Positions 25,342 through 33,657 of a stretch of 64,000 bases of DNA are shown piece by piece. Each line of letters opens with the position of its first letter. The first letter of the stretch is position 1. The translations under genes were made by a program, and so were the position numbers. This DNA comes from Paraglaciecola mesophila (GTDB taxonomy: Bacteria; Pseudomonadota; Gammaproteobacteria; Enterobacterales; Alteromonadaceae): assembly GCF_009906955.1 (NCBI RefSeq), contig NZ_CP047656.1, positions 4,215,001-4,279,000 on the forward strand, in the 5' to 3' direction. The notes beneath the pieces are model-generated. The model saw nothing but the letters and a program-made list of their open reading frames with translations. It did not search any database and had not been told where the DNA came from.

Positions 25342-26565
25342 TTAGACCAACATTTCTAGTAATGAATTGAGGTAACGCCTACCCAGGGGAGTGACCTGCC
25401 AATGGGTAGCTGTTTCAGCAAGCAGGCCTTTTTTCACTGCACTGGCTAAATTGGTTATTAGCGTTGTTTGCTCATCAAGTTTTAATCCGGTGAAATCAGT
25501 GAAATCTTGTTTAGGGCAAGGTTCTAGCAAACGTAAGCGATTCATAAAAAACTCAAATGGCAGTTCTTCGTCTAGCACGGTATGACGCTGGTGCATGTAC
25601 GAGCGAGTGAGATCCATATACCCCTTCGGGTGCTTCACCTTCACTGTACGCACTATTTGGTCTGTATCTTTCAAAGTGATTTTGCCGTGGGCACCACAGC
25701 CTATGCCTAAATAATCTCCAAAACGCCAATAATTCAGGTTGTGCTGGCACTGCTGACCCGCCAAGCTGTAGCCTGATATTTCATACTGCTCATAACCTGC
25801 TGCAATGAGCATGTCGTGGCCTTGCTCTTGTATGTCCCACAGTATGTCGTCTTCTGGCAGCGTAGGCGGTTTGGAGTGAAACTGGGTATTGGGCTCTATG
25901 GTCAGTTGATACCAAGATAAATGTGGCGGTTGCTGTGCGATACCTTGTTGCAAATCAGACAAGGCGTCTTCTATGGACTGCTCAGGCAGGCCATGCATTA
26001 AATCAAGATTAAAACTATTGAGACCCGCATCACGGGCGTAACCTGCTGCATTGAGGGCTTGGTGCTCGTCATGAATGCGGCCGAGTCTTGCTAACTTTTC
26101 TTGTTGAAAGCTTTGCACCCCGATAGAAATTCGGTTGACGCCGGCTTTAGCGAACCCCGTAAAGCGTTCGCTTTCCACTGTACCTGGATTTGCTTCAAGG
26201 GTAATTTCGGCATCGGCTGCTAAATTTACGCGTTCGCGAACACCTGATAATAACCTGCCAATAGCCTCGGGTGAAAACAGGCTAGGGGTGCCACCACCAA
26301 TAAATATACTGTGTACTGTTCGACCACCAATTAGCTTGGCATCCTGGGCTAAATCATCCAATAAATGGCTGACGTACTCGGCCTCAGGTAGTGTCGCTTG
26401 TTTTTGCCCGTGGGAGTTAAAATCACAGTAGGGACACTTTTGCACGCACCAAGGAATGTGAATATACAAAGACACTGGCGGCAACTGCAGTGTTTTGGAT
26501 TGGCTTGCGCTAAGCGTTGTATGTGCCTCAGGTGTGCCGTTGGCAGAATGCACGTTAGTGTTCAA
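25342..26565 (-). CDS. hemW: Radical SAM haem chaperone HemW
   Basis: A 407-residue radical SAM protein of the HemN-like group. The cluster-binding motif is C40-VQK-C44-PY-C47, giving CxxxCxYC, followed by IFIGGGTPSLF, GVQSFQ and GLPEQSIEDAL. HemW delivers haem to respiratory proteins and lacks coproporphyrinogen oxidase activity; older annotations call it HemN-like or YggW. About 28 residues precede the conserved SLYIHIPWC start, longer than in E. coli, so the true start may lie internally. The annotated start overlaps the rdgB stop by 11 bases, as expected for the rdgB-hemW operon. Confidence 0.92.
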   Translation of the reverse strand: MNTNVHSANGTPEAHTTLSASQSKTLQLPPVSLYIHIPWCVQKCPYCDFNSHGQKQATLPEAEYVSHLLDDLAQDAKLIGGRTVHSIFIGGGTPSLFSPEAIGRLLSGVRERVNLAADAEITLEANPGTVESERFTGFAKAGVNRISIGVQSFQQEKLARLGRIHDEHQALNAAGYARDAGLNSFNLDLMHGLPEQSIEDALSDLQQGIAQQPPHLSWYQLTIEPNTQFHSKPPTLPEDDILWDIQEQGHDMLIAAGYEQYEISGYSLAGQQCQHNLNYWRFGDYLGIGCGAHGKITLKDTDQIVRTVKVKHPKGYMDLTRSYMHQRHTVLDEELPFEFFMNRLRLLEPCPKQDFTDFTGLKLDEQTTLITNLASAVKKGLLAETATHWQVTPLGRRYLNSLLEMLV

Positions 26566-27160
26566 GTTCAGTGCTCAATTTAACCAGCAACTGTTGTAAG
26601 GCTTGGCCGCGATGACTTAGGGCATTCTTTTGCGCTTTGCTTAGCTGCGCAGATGTGCACTGCTTTTGTTCTACCCAAAATACAGGATCGTAACCAAAGC
26701 CACTGTCACCGCTGCGTTCATGGGTGATGGTTCCATGCCATTCACCTTGGCAAATGATAGGCGTTGGATCTTCACTACTACGCATATACACCAACACACA
26801 TAAAAACCGAGCTTGGCGCTTAGCCGGCTCGATATCTTTTAGCGCCCCGAGTAATTTATCAATATTGTCGCTATCGGTAGCATTGTTGCCTGCATAGCGT
26901 GCGGAATAAACGCCAGGGGCTCCGCCTAGGGCATTAACCGCTAAACCTGAGTCATCAGCGATGGCAGGTAAGCCGGTGATTTTGGCCGCGTGGCGCGCTT
27001 TGATTATAGCGTTTTCAACAAAGGTGGTACCGGTTTCAGGCACTTCAGGTACGTCAAACTCGCTCTGTGGAACAATGTTTACTGCAAGAGGAGTCAGTAA
27101 CTGACTTAATTCAGACACTTTGCCTTGGTTGCCGGTGGCTAATACGATTTTACGCGTCAC
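26555..27160 (-). CDS. rdgB: XTP/dITP pyrophosphatase (Ham1 family)
   Basis: A 201-residue Ham1/RdgB enzyme that hydrolyses dITP, XTP and ITP to monophosphates, removing deaminated purine nucleotides. Motifs: VLATGNQGKVSEL at the N-terminus, FVENAIIKARHAA, ADDSGLAVNALGGAPGVYSARYAG, SGFGYDPVFWV and ALSHRGQAL near the end. GTG 27160 gives an N-terminus matching E. coli RdgB (197 residues). A TTG at 27214 would add 18 residues of no evident conservation; neither has a strong ribosome site. It is the first gene of an operon with hemW. Confidence 0.9.
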   Translation of the reverse strand: MTRKIVLATGNQGKVSELSQLLTPLAVNIVPQSEFDVPEVPETGTTFVENAIIKARHAAKITGLPAIADDSGLAVNALGGAPGVYSARYAGNNATDSDNIDKLLGALKDIEPAKRQARFLCVLVYMRSSEDPTPIICQGEWHGTITHERSGDSGFGYDPVFWVEQKQCTSAQLSKAQKNALSHRGQALQQLLVKLSTELEH

Positions 27161-27367
27161 AGGGGAGCTCTTTGGTTTGTCTAGATTTGCATGAATTTTA
27201 CCTGTTTCGGGCAATAATTGATATTGCCCAATGGCGCTCTTTTAACGCTCATTTGCTCATTTTTATTAAAGGTGTGTTTGGCAATTCGCCCTTGCTGTGA
27301 AGTGGTAAATTATTTAGTCTTACTGTTGTAGTAATAAATTCACCCTCAACAAATGCAAGGATGCTTG

Positions 27368-28504
27368 ATGATTATCCCAGCTAAATTATTTATTGTAAGT
27401 AGCGCAAGCCTGATGGCCAGCTATGCCTTAGCCGCTAACGCTAACGACACCCCCTCTCAAGCCGGCGCAAATGTGCATACCGACGAAAATGCGCAGCCAA
27501 TTACCGTGAGTGAACCAAGTACAGTGCTTTTAGAGTCAGCGAAGATGCCTAAACCTGTAAAGCGGGTCGAGCCCAAATACCCTATAAGCATGGCCCGCAA
27601 GGGAGCCGAGGGCTGGGTACAACTGAATTATGTGGTAGGTACCGATGGTAGCGTCAATAACATAGTGGTCGTTGATTCAAGTGGCATAGAAGATTTTGAG
27701 AATGCGGCCATCAGGGCATTGAAAAGCTGGGAATACAGCCCAGCGTATGTTGATGGTAAACCAATCGAACAATGTCACAACGATGTACAAATGGACTTTA
27801 AGTTAGACGGAGTGCAAAAAGGTGTTAGACGCAAGTTCAAGCGTAATTATCAAAGTGTGCGTGAAGCCTTAAACAGCAATGATATTGCCTTAGCGCGCGA
27901 TTTGAGTGAAAGCATGAAAGACAAGGGCTTGCTCAATAGCATAGAGTTTACCTACTATTCGTTGTTACGGGCTGACTTGGCAATGGCGCAAAACGATGAG
28001 GTTTCAGAACTTAAATACGTCGAACGTATTCTAAGCACTGACAAAAAAGGCGAATACTTGGGTAATGAAGCTCATCGCGTGTTGCTAAATCGACTGTTTG
28101 TGTTGCAATTAAATCAGTCGCAATACCTTGGCGCCTTAGAAACATTTCAGCGCGTAGAAACGCAAGAAGATAACAAAAAGAATATCGCTCTACTCAAACC
28201 TTACGTAACCAAAATAGTTGATTTACTCGAAAGTGATCAGGTGATTTCTATTCCAGGTGAAGTTAAACAAGACGGTGATTGGTGGCACGAATTAAGCAGA
28301 AATGCATTTAGTTTAAGCAACGTGAACGGTACGCTTAATACCGTGGAGTTGCGTTGCCATAACAAAAGAGAATTATACACAGCCACGACTGACAGCACAT
28401 GGAACATCCCTGCAAGTTGGGGGCGTTGCAGCGTAAGAGTCGTTGGTGTAACCGATAGCCAGTTCACCCTACTCGAAGTGCCCTCGCAAAGTAATCAAAG
28501 CTAA
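27368..28504 (+). CDS. Exported protein with a TonB C-terminal-type domain
   Basis: A 378-residue protein. ATG 27368, seven bases after AAGG, starts a signal peptide (IIPAKLFIVSSASLMASYALA). A TonB_C domain lies at about residues 50-145: PVKRVEPKYPISMARKGAEG, VVGTDGSVNNIVVVDSSG and FENAAIRALKSWEYSPAYVDG. It differs from true TonB in having no N-terminal membrane anchor with a proline spacer, and carries a helical region of about 230 residues after the domain. It is therefore likely a periplasmic or outer-membrane-associated TonB-domain protein rather than an energy transducer. It is divergent from rdgB and has no ExbB/ExbD nearby. Confidence 0.78.
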   Translation: MIIPAKLFIVSSASLMASYALAANANDTPSQAGANVHTDENAQPITVSEPSTVLLESAKMPKPVKRVEPKYPISMARKGAEGWVQLNYVVGTDGSVNNIVVVDSSGIEDFENAAIRALKSWEYSPAYVDGKPIEQCHNDVQMDFKLDGVQKGVRRKFKRNYQSVREALNSNDIALARDLSESMKDKGLLNSIEFTYYSLLRADLAMAQNDEVSELKYVERILSTDKKGEYLGNEAHRVLLNRLFVLQLNQSQYLGALETFQRVETQEDNKKNIALLKPYVTKIVDLLESDQVISIPGEVKQDGDWWHELSRNAFSLSNVNGTLNTVELRCHNKRELYTATTDSTWNIPASWGRCSVRVVGVTDSQFTLLEVPSQSNQS

Positions 28505-28956
28505 TTTTCGACTAGCTAGAGGGGGCATATTCGCTCACGTAAATACGCCCCTGTCACCAAATACACCTAGCTGCCAAGATGGAGCAGTACAAACGCACAT
28601 TAGGCTAGTAACGCGGGGCGTTATTTCGTGGGCTCTCAATACCACTTTCAATACCGCTCTTAATATCGTTAACACTACCGCTATTTATGATGGGGATACC
28701 GGCTCGATGAGCTTTCCCCTTCGATGCAAGGTTATGCCACTTGGTGCACTATTGTATCAATAGCGCAGCATCGCAAAATTATCAAAACGATACAAATAGG
28801 CAATTTTTAGCGATTATCTCGCCTGCTAAGTAATCAACTTGAATATTATAATGCATCTCATGATGCAGTTTTTATATTGCCACAAAGACATCTTCGGTCA
28901 CAGGCCTATGTTCAAAGCATAGTGTGACTGTTTATACGAATATTCAAAGGTAGATT
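28505..28956. other. Intergenic region with inverted repeats
   Basis: A 452-base gap without a supported gene. It holds a GGGGCATATT...AATACGCCCC stem near 28523 (no T run), a TATTGTATC/GATACAAATA inverted pair near 28751-28800, and TGCATC-TCAT-GATGCA at 28852-28867 followed by GTTTTT. The last could be an operator or weak terminator before the SDR gene. Confidence 0.45.
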
Positions 28957-29907
28957 ATGACCACTAACAATCAATTTGGCCCTAACGGCTGGACACCAGC
29001 ACTTCTCGATTCACAAGAGGGTAAGACTTTTCTTATTACGGGTGCGAACACTGGTGCAGGGTTTGAGGCTTCGCGTATTTTGCTGTCTAAAGGGGCGAAT
29101 GTGGTGATGTTGAACCGTAACCCTACGAAATCAGAAGCAGCCATCAATCAGCTAAAAAGTGAATTTGGCCAAGCAGCCAAGGCAAGTTACATCCGTATGG
29201 ATTTAGCGGACCTTGCATCAATACGTCAAGCCGCAAATGAGGTTTTAGCGAAAGTAGCGAAAATTGATGCGCTTATCTGTAATGGGGCCATCGCCCAAAT
29301 TGCCACTCAGCAGCATACGGTAGATGGGTTTGAAAGCCAGCTTGGGGTCAATCACTACGGACATTTCTTACTCTGTGGGCTGCTTTTTGAAAGAATTGAA
29401 GCGTCGCAAGGACGGATCGTCGTGGTATCCAGTGAAGGGCACAAAATGGGCTTAAGAACCATCCAGTTTGACGATATGAATTGGGATAACAACTATCATC
29501 CTAATAAGGTCTATAGCCAAAGTAAGCTTGCCCAAATGATGTTTGCTTATGAGTTACAAGACAGAATTAAAGCCGCCAGCAAAGAGGTGAAGGTGTACGT
29601 TTGTCATCCTGGCGCATCAAACACCTCACTTATCAGAGACAGTGCAAGTTTTATGACCCGAATGTCTTGGTCGTTTATGGTCAAGATAGGCTTAGCTCAA
29701 ACGGCTGAAAAAGGCGCGTACCCAGAGGTAATGTGTGCCACTCATATGGGCTTAAAAGAGCGTGCTTACTACGGGCCTACCGGGCTCATGAATTTCGGTG
29801 GACCGGTTGGTGAGGGAAAGCTTGAGTCATTTGTTTTAAACAAAGCCGTGTTAACTAAGTTGTGGGTTCTGTCTGAGAAGGAAACATCCTTTAATTGGTC
29901 AATTTAA
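28957..29907 (+). CDS. Short-chain dehydrogenase/reductase (retinol dehydrogenase-like)
   Basis: A 316-residue classical SDR. Cofactor motif TGANTGAGFEASRIL (glycine pattern TGxxxGxG) and RNP after beta strand 2 point to NADP(H); the structural CNGAI segment replaces the usual NNAG. The catalytic serine is in VVVSSEGHK and the YxxxK pair in YSQSKLAQMMFAYEL. It resembles the plant/bacterial retinol dehydrogenase and protochlorophyllide-reductase-like group, which acts on varied hydrophobic alcohols or ketones; the substrate is unknown. It is a stand-alone gene, with the FISUMP gene starting 35 bases downstream, possibly on the same transcript. Confidence 0.85.
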   Translation: MTTNNQFGPNGWTPALLDSQEGKTFLITGANTGAGFEASRILLSKGANVVMLNRNPTKSEAAINQLKSEFGQAAKASYIRMDLADLASIRQAANEVLAKVAKIDALICNGAIAQIATQQHTVDGFESQLGVNHYGHFLLCGLLFERIEASQGRIVVVSSEGHKMGLRTIQFDDMNWDNNYHPNKVYSQSKLAQMMFAYELQDRIKAASKEVKVYVCHPGASNTSLIRDSASFMTRMSWSFMVKIGLAQTAEKGAYPEVMCATHMGLKERAYYGPTGLMNFGGPVGEGKLESFVLNKAVLTKLWVLSEKETSFNWSI

Positions 29908-29942
29908 GCGAGCTAAAAACGGCTTATTTTTAGGTAATAATA

Positions 29943-30608
29943 ATGAGAAAAGTCATTCTAATGGTAGGAGTTTTTATGTTGACGCCAGCTATTTCAACAG
30001 CCAGCGATACCGTTCAAGACAGTCAAGGAAACACCTATCAAACGGTGGAAATTGGCGGGCAAATTTGGCTAGCTGAAAATTTAAGGACGACCACCTTTCA
30101 GGATGGAACAAAGGTCAATACGGGGTTCATTCCTGATGATGATCAAAAGAACCTTTTGCCCTACGGTAGGCTTTATGATTGGCATGATGTGGTTGATGAG
30201 CGAAATATTTGTCCAAAAGGGTGGCGTGTTGCTTCAGACAGTGATTGGAAAGCCCTCGAACGTGCCATAGGGATCGCTGAATCTGATTTAAATAGGCAAG
30301 GGTGGAGAGGAGAGAACGACATTGCAATTACCCTTAAAGCCGAGCAGCCAAACACCTTATTTAAAGAGTTTGATCAGTCGCAAGTCAATAAATATCAATT
30401 TGCTGCGCGCCCTGCTGGGGTAAAGCTCAGTCATTGGTATATCACTCAAGGCATGTATAGCGAATTTTGGACCAGTAGCAGCGCAACGAAAAAGAATGCC
30501 TATGCGCGAACCTTGGCTTATTCGTGGTGGAATTCCCACAAAGGGGAAGTGCGCCGAACCACCCTTAAAAAGAGTTATATGTTGTCGGTTCGATGTGTAA
30601 AAAACTAG
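29943..30608 (+). CDS. Exported FISUMP-domain protein
   Basis: A 221-residue protein: signal peptide (VILMVGVFMLTPAISTAS), then a single FISUMP domain (Fibrobacter succinogenes major paralogous domain). The domain is recognised by DSQGNTYQTVEIGGQIWLAE, NLRTTTFQDGTKV, YGRLYDWHDV and CPKGWRVASDSDWKALE, with the terminal MLSVRCVKN. These domains are common in Bacteroidetes and Fibrobacteres and rarer in Alteromonadales, so horizontal transfer is possible though base composition looks ordinary. The function is unknown; the fold is probably lectin-like and related to DUF1566, which occurs in two genes 6 kb upstream. Confidence 0.82.
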   Translation: MRKVILMVGVFMLTPAISTASDTVQDSQGNTYQTVEIGGQIWLAENLRTTTFQDGTKVNTGFIPDDDQKNLLPYGRLYDWHDVVDERNICPKGWRVASDSDWKALERAIGIAESDLNRQGWRGENDIAITLKAEQPNTLFKEFDQSQVNKYQFAARPAGVKLSHWYITQGMYSEFWTSSSATKKNAYARTLAYSWWNSHKGEVRRTTLKKSYMLSVRCVKN

Positions 30609-31423
30609 TTAGAACGCTAAATGATGCAATGGTTAAGGGCGTGATTTTATGTGTCGTTTTGCACTTAGTGGGGTGCGCCAACTCAAAGACAGAAGCCCAG
30701 TTATATCAACCAGATGATGAGCTAGTGGTACTTGCTCATGGTTTGGGAAGAAGTGACTGGGCAATGTGGCGCTTAGCACAGCGATTGGAATAAGCTCAGT
30801 ACAAAGTGTGCCGTTTAAACTATGCGACCTTTGGTGTTAGCGTTGCTGAAGCTATTGCGCAATCGAGCAAACAAATTGACGTTTGTATAGAACAAGCCCC
30901 TAAAGTACATTTTGTCGGGCATTCCCTTGGCGGATTGGTGATCCGCGCCTATTTACAAAATAATCCAAATAACCAACATAAACTGAAAAAGGAGCGGATG
31001 GGGCACGTTGTACTTATTGGTACCCCCAACAAAGGCAGTGAATTAGCCGACTATATAAGTGATTCGTGGTTAATGAAAGCCGCTGGGGGAGTCTCTCGGG
31101 CATTAGTAACTGGGGATAAAAGCTTAGGTAACAACCTAGATGACATAAAGAAGAATTCAGGCGTAAAGTTAGGTGTGATTGCAGGCACAAAACCGTTGGC
31201 ATTAACCAATGCGCGATTTAATGGGCCAAATGACGGTTTGGTCTCGGTAGCATCAGCAAAGCTAAACAGCATGAGTGATTTTATTACGATTGACGTGGGT
31301 CATTCTCAGATGCGTTATAACGCAGAAGTGGCAAAGCAAACAGTACACTTTTTACAAACAGCTCATTTTATCCCAACCCGCATGAATCAATGCCTCCCTC
31401 AGAATGCGTCCAGTGGTTTTTGA
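30593..31423 (+). pseudogene. Alpha/beta hydrolase (lipase-like lipoprotein) with an in-frame stop
   Basis: One reading frame spans the interval but is broken by TAA at 30791-30793. Before the stop is a lipoprotein signal (MVKGVILCVVLHLVGC from ATG 30629) and VVLAHGLGRSDWAMWRLAQRLE. After it AQYKVCRLNYATFG continues the same hydrolase fold, then the nucleophile motif GHSLGG, PNDGLVSV and DVGHSQM with the catalytic His. Homologues of this family read through here, and a CAA-to-TAA change would explain it. Nothing else is decayed, so the lesion looks recent, or could be a sequencing error. The final 14 or so codons (after VHFLQTAHF) are part of a dispersed repeat. The first start overlaps the FISUMP gene by 16 bases. 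Confidence 0.8.
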
Positions 31424-31430
31424 TTAATAC
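31380..31430 (-). repeat. Dispersed repeat B, copy 1 (inverted)
   Basis: The reverse complement of this stretch (TCAAAAACCACTGGACGCAT then TCTGAGGGAGGCATTGATT) matches 45745-45790 with few differences. It contributes the last codons of the lipase pseudogene and adjoins a TAATACCAATT palindrome end at 31424. Confidence 0.7.
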
Positions 31431-31483
31431 CAATTATTTAATGGAATCGGTATAAGGTGTCGCTACGTCGTAATGGTATTAAG
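31424..31483. repeat. TACCAAT/ATTGGTA-type palindromic repeat, copy 2
   Basis: TTAATACCAATTATTTAATG starts one base after the lipase stop codon, GGTATAAGG follows, and GTAATGGTATTAAG closes it near 31483. It is a degenerate member of the family at 4328, 45525 and 45813. Confidence 0.5.
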
Positions 31484-31508
31484 CGTGAGTGAATGCAAAT
31501 CATAAATA

Positions 31509-31546
31509 TCCCCCAGTCATTGCTGTGTGCAACGATTTGGGGGACC
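31509..31546. other. Hairpin downstream of srmB
   Basis: TCCCCCA and TTGGGGGA flank an inner TTGC/GCAA pair. It lies between the lipase pseudogene and the 3' end of srmB (minus strand) and may terminate either transcript, although no T run is present. Confidence 0.4.
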
Positions 31547-31620
31547 GCAACCATCTAGGTTTTATCAGCAAATATAACGGTCCCTGCTGCTCCACGAAAG
31601 ACAGCGCTTAAAGCAAAGTG

Positions 31621-32859
31621 TTAACCGCGATTCTTTTTCTTTTTGGCTTTTTTCTTCAGCGGGATCCCGGCAGCTTTTTTCGCACGCTTGCTGATTTTTC
31701 TTTTGGCTGGTGGTTTGGCTTCTTTGTTTTTCGGGCGTAGTTCGTCTATCACTCGGCGCTTTAGAGGTTGCTGAGTATAACGTTCGATTTTCGGCACTAT
31801 GGCAATGTCATGGGCTTCAACCAAAGATATCGCGGTGCCTTTGTTACCGGCACGGCCAGTGCGGCCGATACGATGTACGTATACATCTGCGGTGCGCGGC
31901 ATATCATAGTTAATAACATGACTGATGTTTTCAACATCAATACCGCGCGCCGCGACATCGGTGGCAATCAATATTTTGACTTCACCAGAGCGAAATTTAG
32001 CCATCGACAGGTTGCGTTTGTCTTGAGGCATTTCACCCTGTAACCAACACACAGTAAAACCGTCACGCTCAAGTATTTGCTTTAACTCGTTTAAGCGGTC
32101 ACGGGTTTTTACAAACACCACGGCAGATTCAACTTGATGGGTGAGAATGTGCTTTAACAAGGCATATTTATGTTTGGCGTCATCGGCCAGATGCAGCCAC
32201 TGATGGATTTTGCCTTGTTCTTTGCGACTTGAAGCGGCTTCTAATTCCACTGGCTCGTTAAGTATGTCTTTGGCAAAACGGCTAATGCCGGCGCCCTCTA
32301 AGGTCGCAGAGAACAACATGCTCTGTTTACGCCAGCGCGCTTCTGCTGAAATTTGATTGACGATGGATGAGAACCCCATATCAAGCATGCGGTCAGCTTC
32401 ATCTAAAATCAGGCATTCAATATCGCGACAATCAAAGCTTTCTTGCTCTATGTGTTCAAACAAACGACCTGGCGTGGCAACAAGTATATCGAGATTTTTT
32501 TCAAGCGTGTCTTTGTCGGTACCGTAGTTAATGCCACCTGTGATAACGCCGCAAACTATGTCTGTGTAGCGACTTAATTCAAGTGCTTGGTTGTACACCT
32601 GCTGGGCGAGTTCTCGGGTCGGCGTTAAAATCAAAATACGCGTTGAGCCCGGGTGACGGCGTGGGTAGTCTAGTAAGAATTGGCATACAGGCAATAGAAA
32701 CGCAGCGGTTTTGCCGGTGCCCGTTGGGGCGGATGCGAGTATGTCTTTGCCTTCCATCGCCGCAGGAATAACCAACTGTTGAATACTGGTAGGTTCGCTG
32801 TAGCCTAAGTCGGCGACTGCGCGGCAAAGTTCATCATCTAATTCTAATTGCTCAAACAT
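31621..32859 (-). CDS. srmB: DEAD-box RNA helicase SrmB
   Basis: A 412-residue ATP-dependent RNA helicase that assists 50S subunit assembly. Helicase motifs in order: Q motif GYSEPTSIQ, Walker A SAPTGTGKT, PTRELA, TPGR, DEAD (ILDEADRML), SAT (LFSATLEG), then ATDVAARGID and HRIGRTGR. The text FDCRDIECLILDEADRMLDM, RWRKQSMLFSATLEG and IHQWLHLADD follows E. coli SrmB closely and distinguishes it from RhlB, RhlE and CsdA. The C-terminus is a lysine-rich tail (about residues 375-412) typical of RNA-binding extensions. It is monocistronic on the minus strand; start ATG 32859. Confidence 0.93.
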   Translation of the reverse strand: MFEQLELDDELCRAVADLGYSEPTSIQQLVIPAAMEGKDILASAPTGTGKTAAFLLPVCQFLLDYPRRHPGSTRILILTPTRELAQQVYNQALELSRYTDIVCGVITGGINYGTDKDTLEKNLDILVATPGRLFEHIEQESFDCRDIECLILDEADRMLDMGFSSIVNQISAEARWRKQSMLFSATLEGAGISRFAKDILNEPVELEAASSRKEQGKIHQWLHLADDAKHKYALLKHILTHQVESAVVFVKTRDRLNELKQILERDGFTVCWLQGEMPQDKRNLSMAKFRSGEVKILIATDVAARGIDVENISHVINYDMPRTADVYVHRIGRTGRAGNKGTAISLVEAHDIAIVPKIERYTQQPLKRRVIDELRPKNKEAKPPAKRKISKRAKKAAGIPLKKKAKKKKNRG

Positions 32860-32946
32860 GGCGTATATATGCTTCTTAACGTTGTACTTAATATTAAGGA
32901 GACCAGAATTTGATTCAGCCTCCGAGAATGTGTGCTAACTGCGTAA

Positions 32947-33603
32947 CTAGTTGCTAGGGTAGCGCTGTTGTAAACCTTGATACACCTGGTCGCTGTAATC
33001 AGGCAGGGCAATATCTAAGGCATTTAAGACCTCGACTAGGTGCTCGTTGTCTTCACGGCCGTTCCATAGCTTTAAATAGGAACCTTCTTTGTAGCCGTTA
33101 TCTTGACGGAAGAAGTTTAGAACATTTTTACCCACATACTGACGATAAAGCTCGTTGGCGTTCATATCTGCTTGCTCAACAATTTTGATAAACAAAGGTA
33201 CGTCAAAACGGTTGGCGGCGCACAAGCCTGCCATGAGTTGTAAATTATCCAGTATATCTAAGCGAGTGAAATCATAGTCTTTACCATCAAAGGTGACACT
33301 GCTGGTATTTGATGCAAGTTGCTGGGCAATCGTGCTAGAAGATTGCACTATGTCACCTTCAAACTGAATGATGATTGACGATAACGCAAAGTGCCATATA
33401 TCGACTAATTCCATCTGCAATTGAGGTAAGTCTTTATGTTGGGCTTTCCACCACTTCCAACCATGGTGCTCAATGCCTTCAACCGATTCAATCATAGCGG
33501 CGCGTAAATACGCATAGTTGGCGCTAAGCCATTGAGGGTTTACTTTACGGTTCATGCCGTCTTGCAGTGTTAGCATGGTGTTTAATTGAGTGGTGGATAA
33601 CAT
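32947..33603 (-). CDS. Dimeric dUTP diphosphatase (all-alpha NTP-pyrophosphatase fold)
   Basis: A 218-residue all-helical dUTPase (dUTPase_2, PF08761), unrelated to the trimeric Dut of E. coli. It hydrolyses dUTP/dUDP to dUMP and so keeps uracil out of DNA. The metal site is built from ELVDIWHF (about residues 65-72, E..ED/ExxD pattern) with ESVEGIEHHGWKWWK before it and an acidic helix (IVEQADMNANELYRQYVGKN) after. The C-terminal NGYKEGSYLKLWNGREDN is conserved in the family. It is transcribed with cca just upstream on the minus strand (54-base gap). Confidence 0.85.
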   Translation of the reverse strand: MLSTTQLNTMLTLQDGMNRKVNPQWLSANYAYLRAAMIESVEGIEHHGWKWWKAQHKDLPQLQMELVDIWHFALSSIIIQFEGDIVQSSSTIAQQLASNTSSVTFDGKDYDFTRLDILDNLQLMAGLCAANRFDVPLFIKIVEQADMNANELYRQYVGKNVLNFFRQDNGYKEGSYLKLWNGREDNEHLVEVLNALDIALPDYSDQVYQGLQQRYPSN

Positions 33604-33657
33604 GGTAAGCCTTGTGTGTTCTGTTTATCGTTTGGGTGCTACAAAAGCGGCTCACTA

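Noticed and set aside
25342..26565. Oxygen-independent coproporphyrinogen oxidase HemN
   Set aside because: Its length, the CxxxCxYC context and the rdgB neighbourhood fit the haem chaperone HemW.
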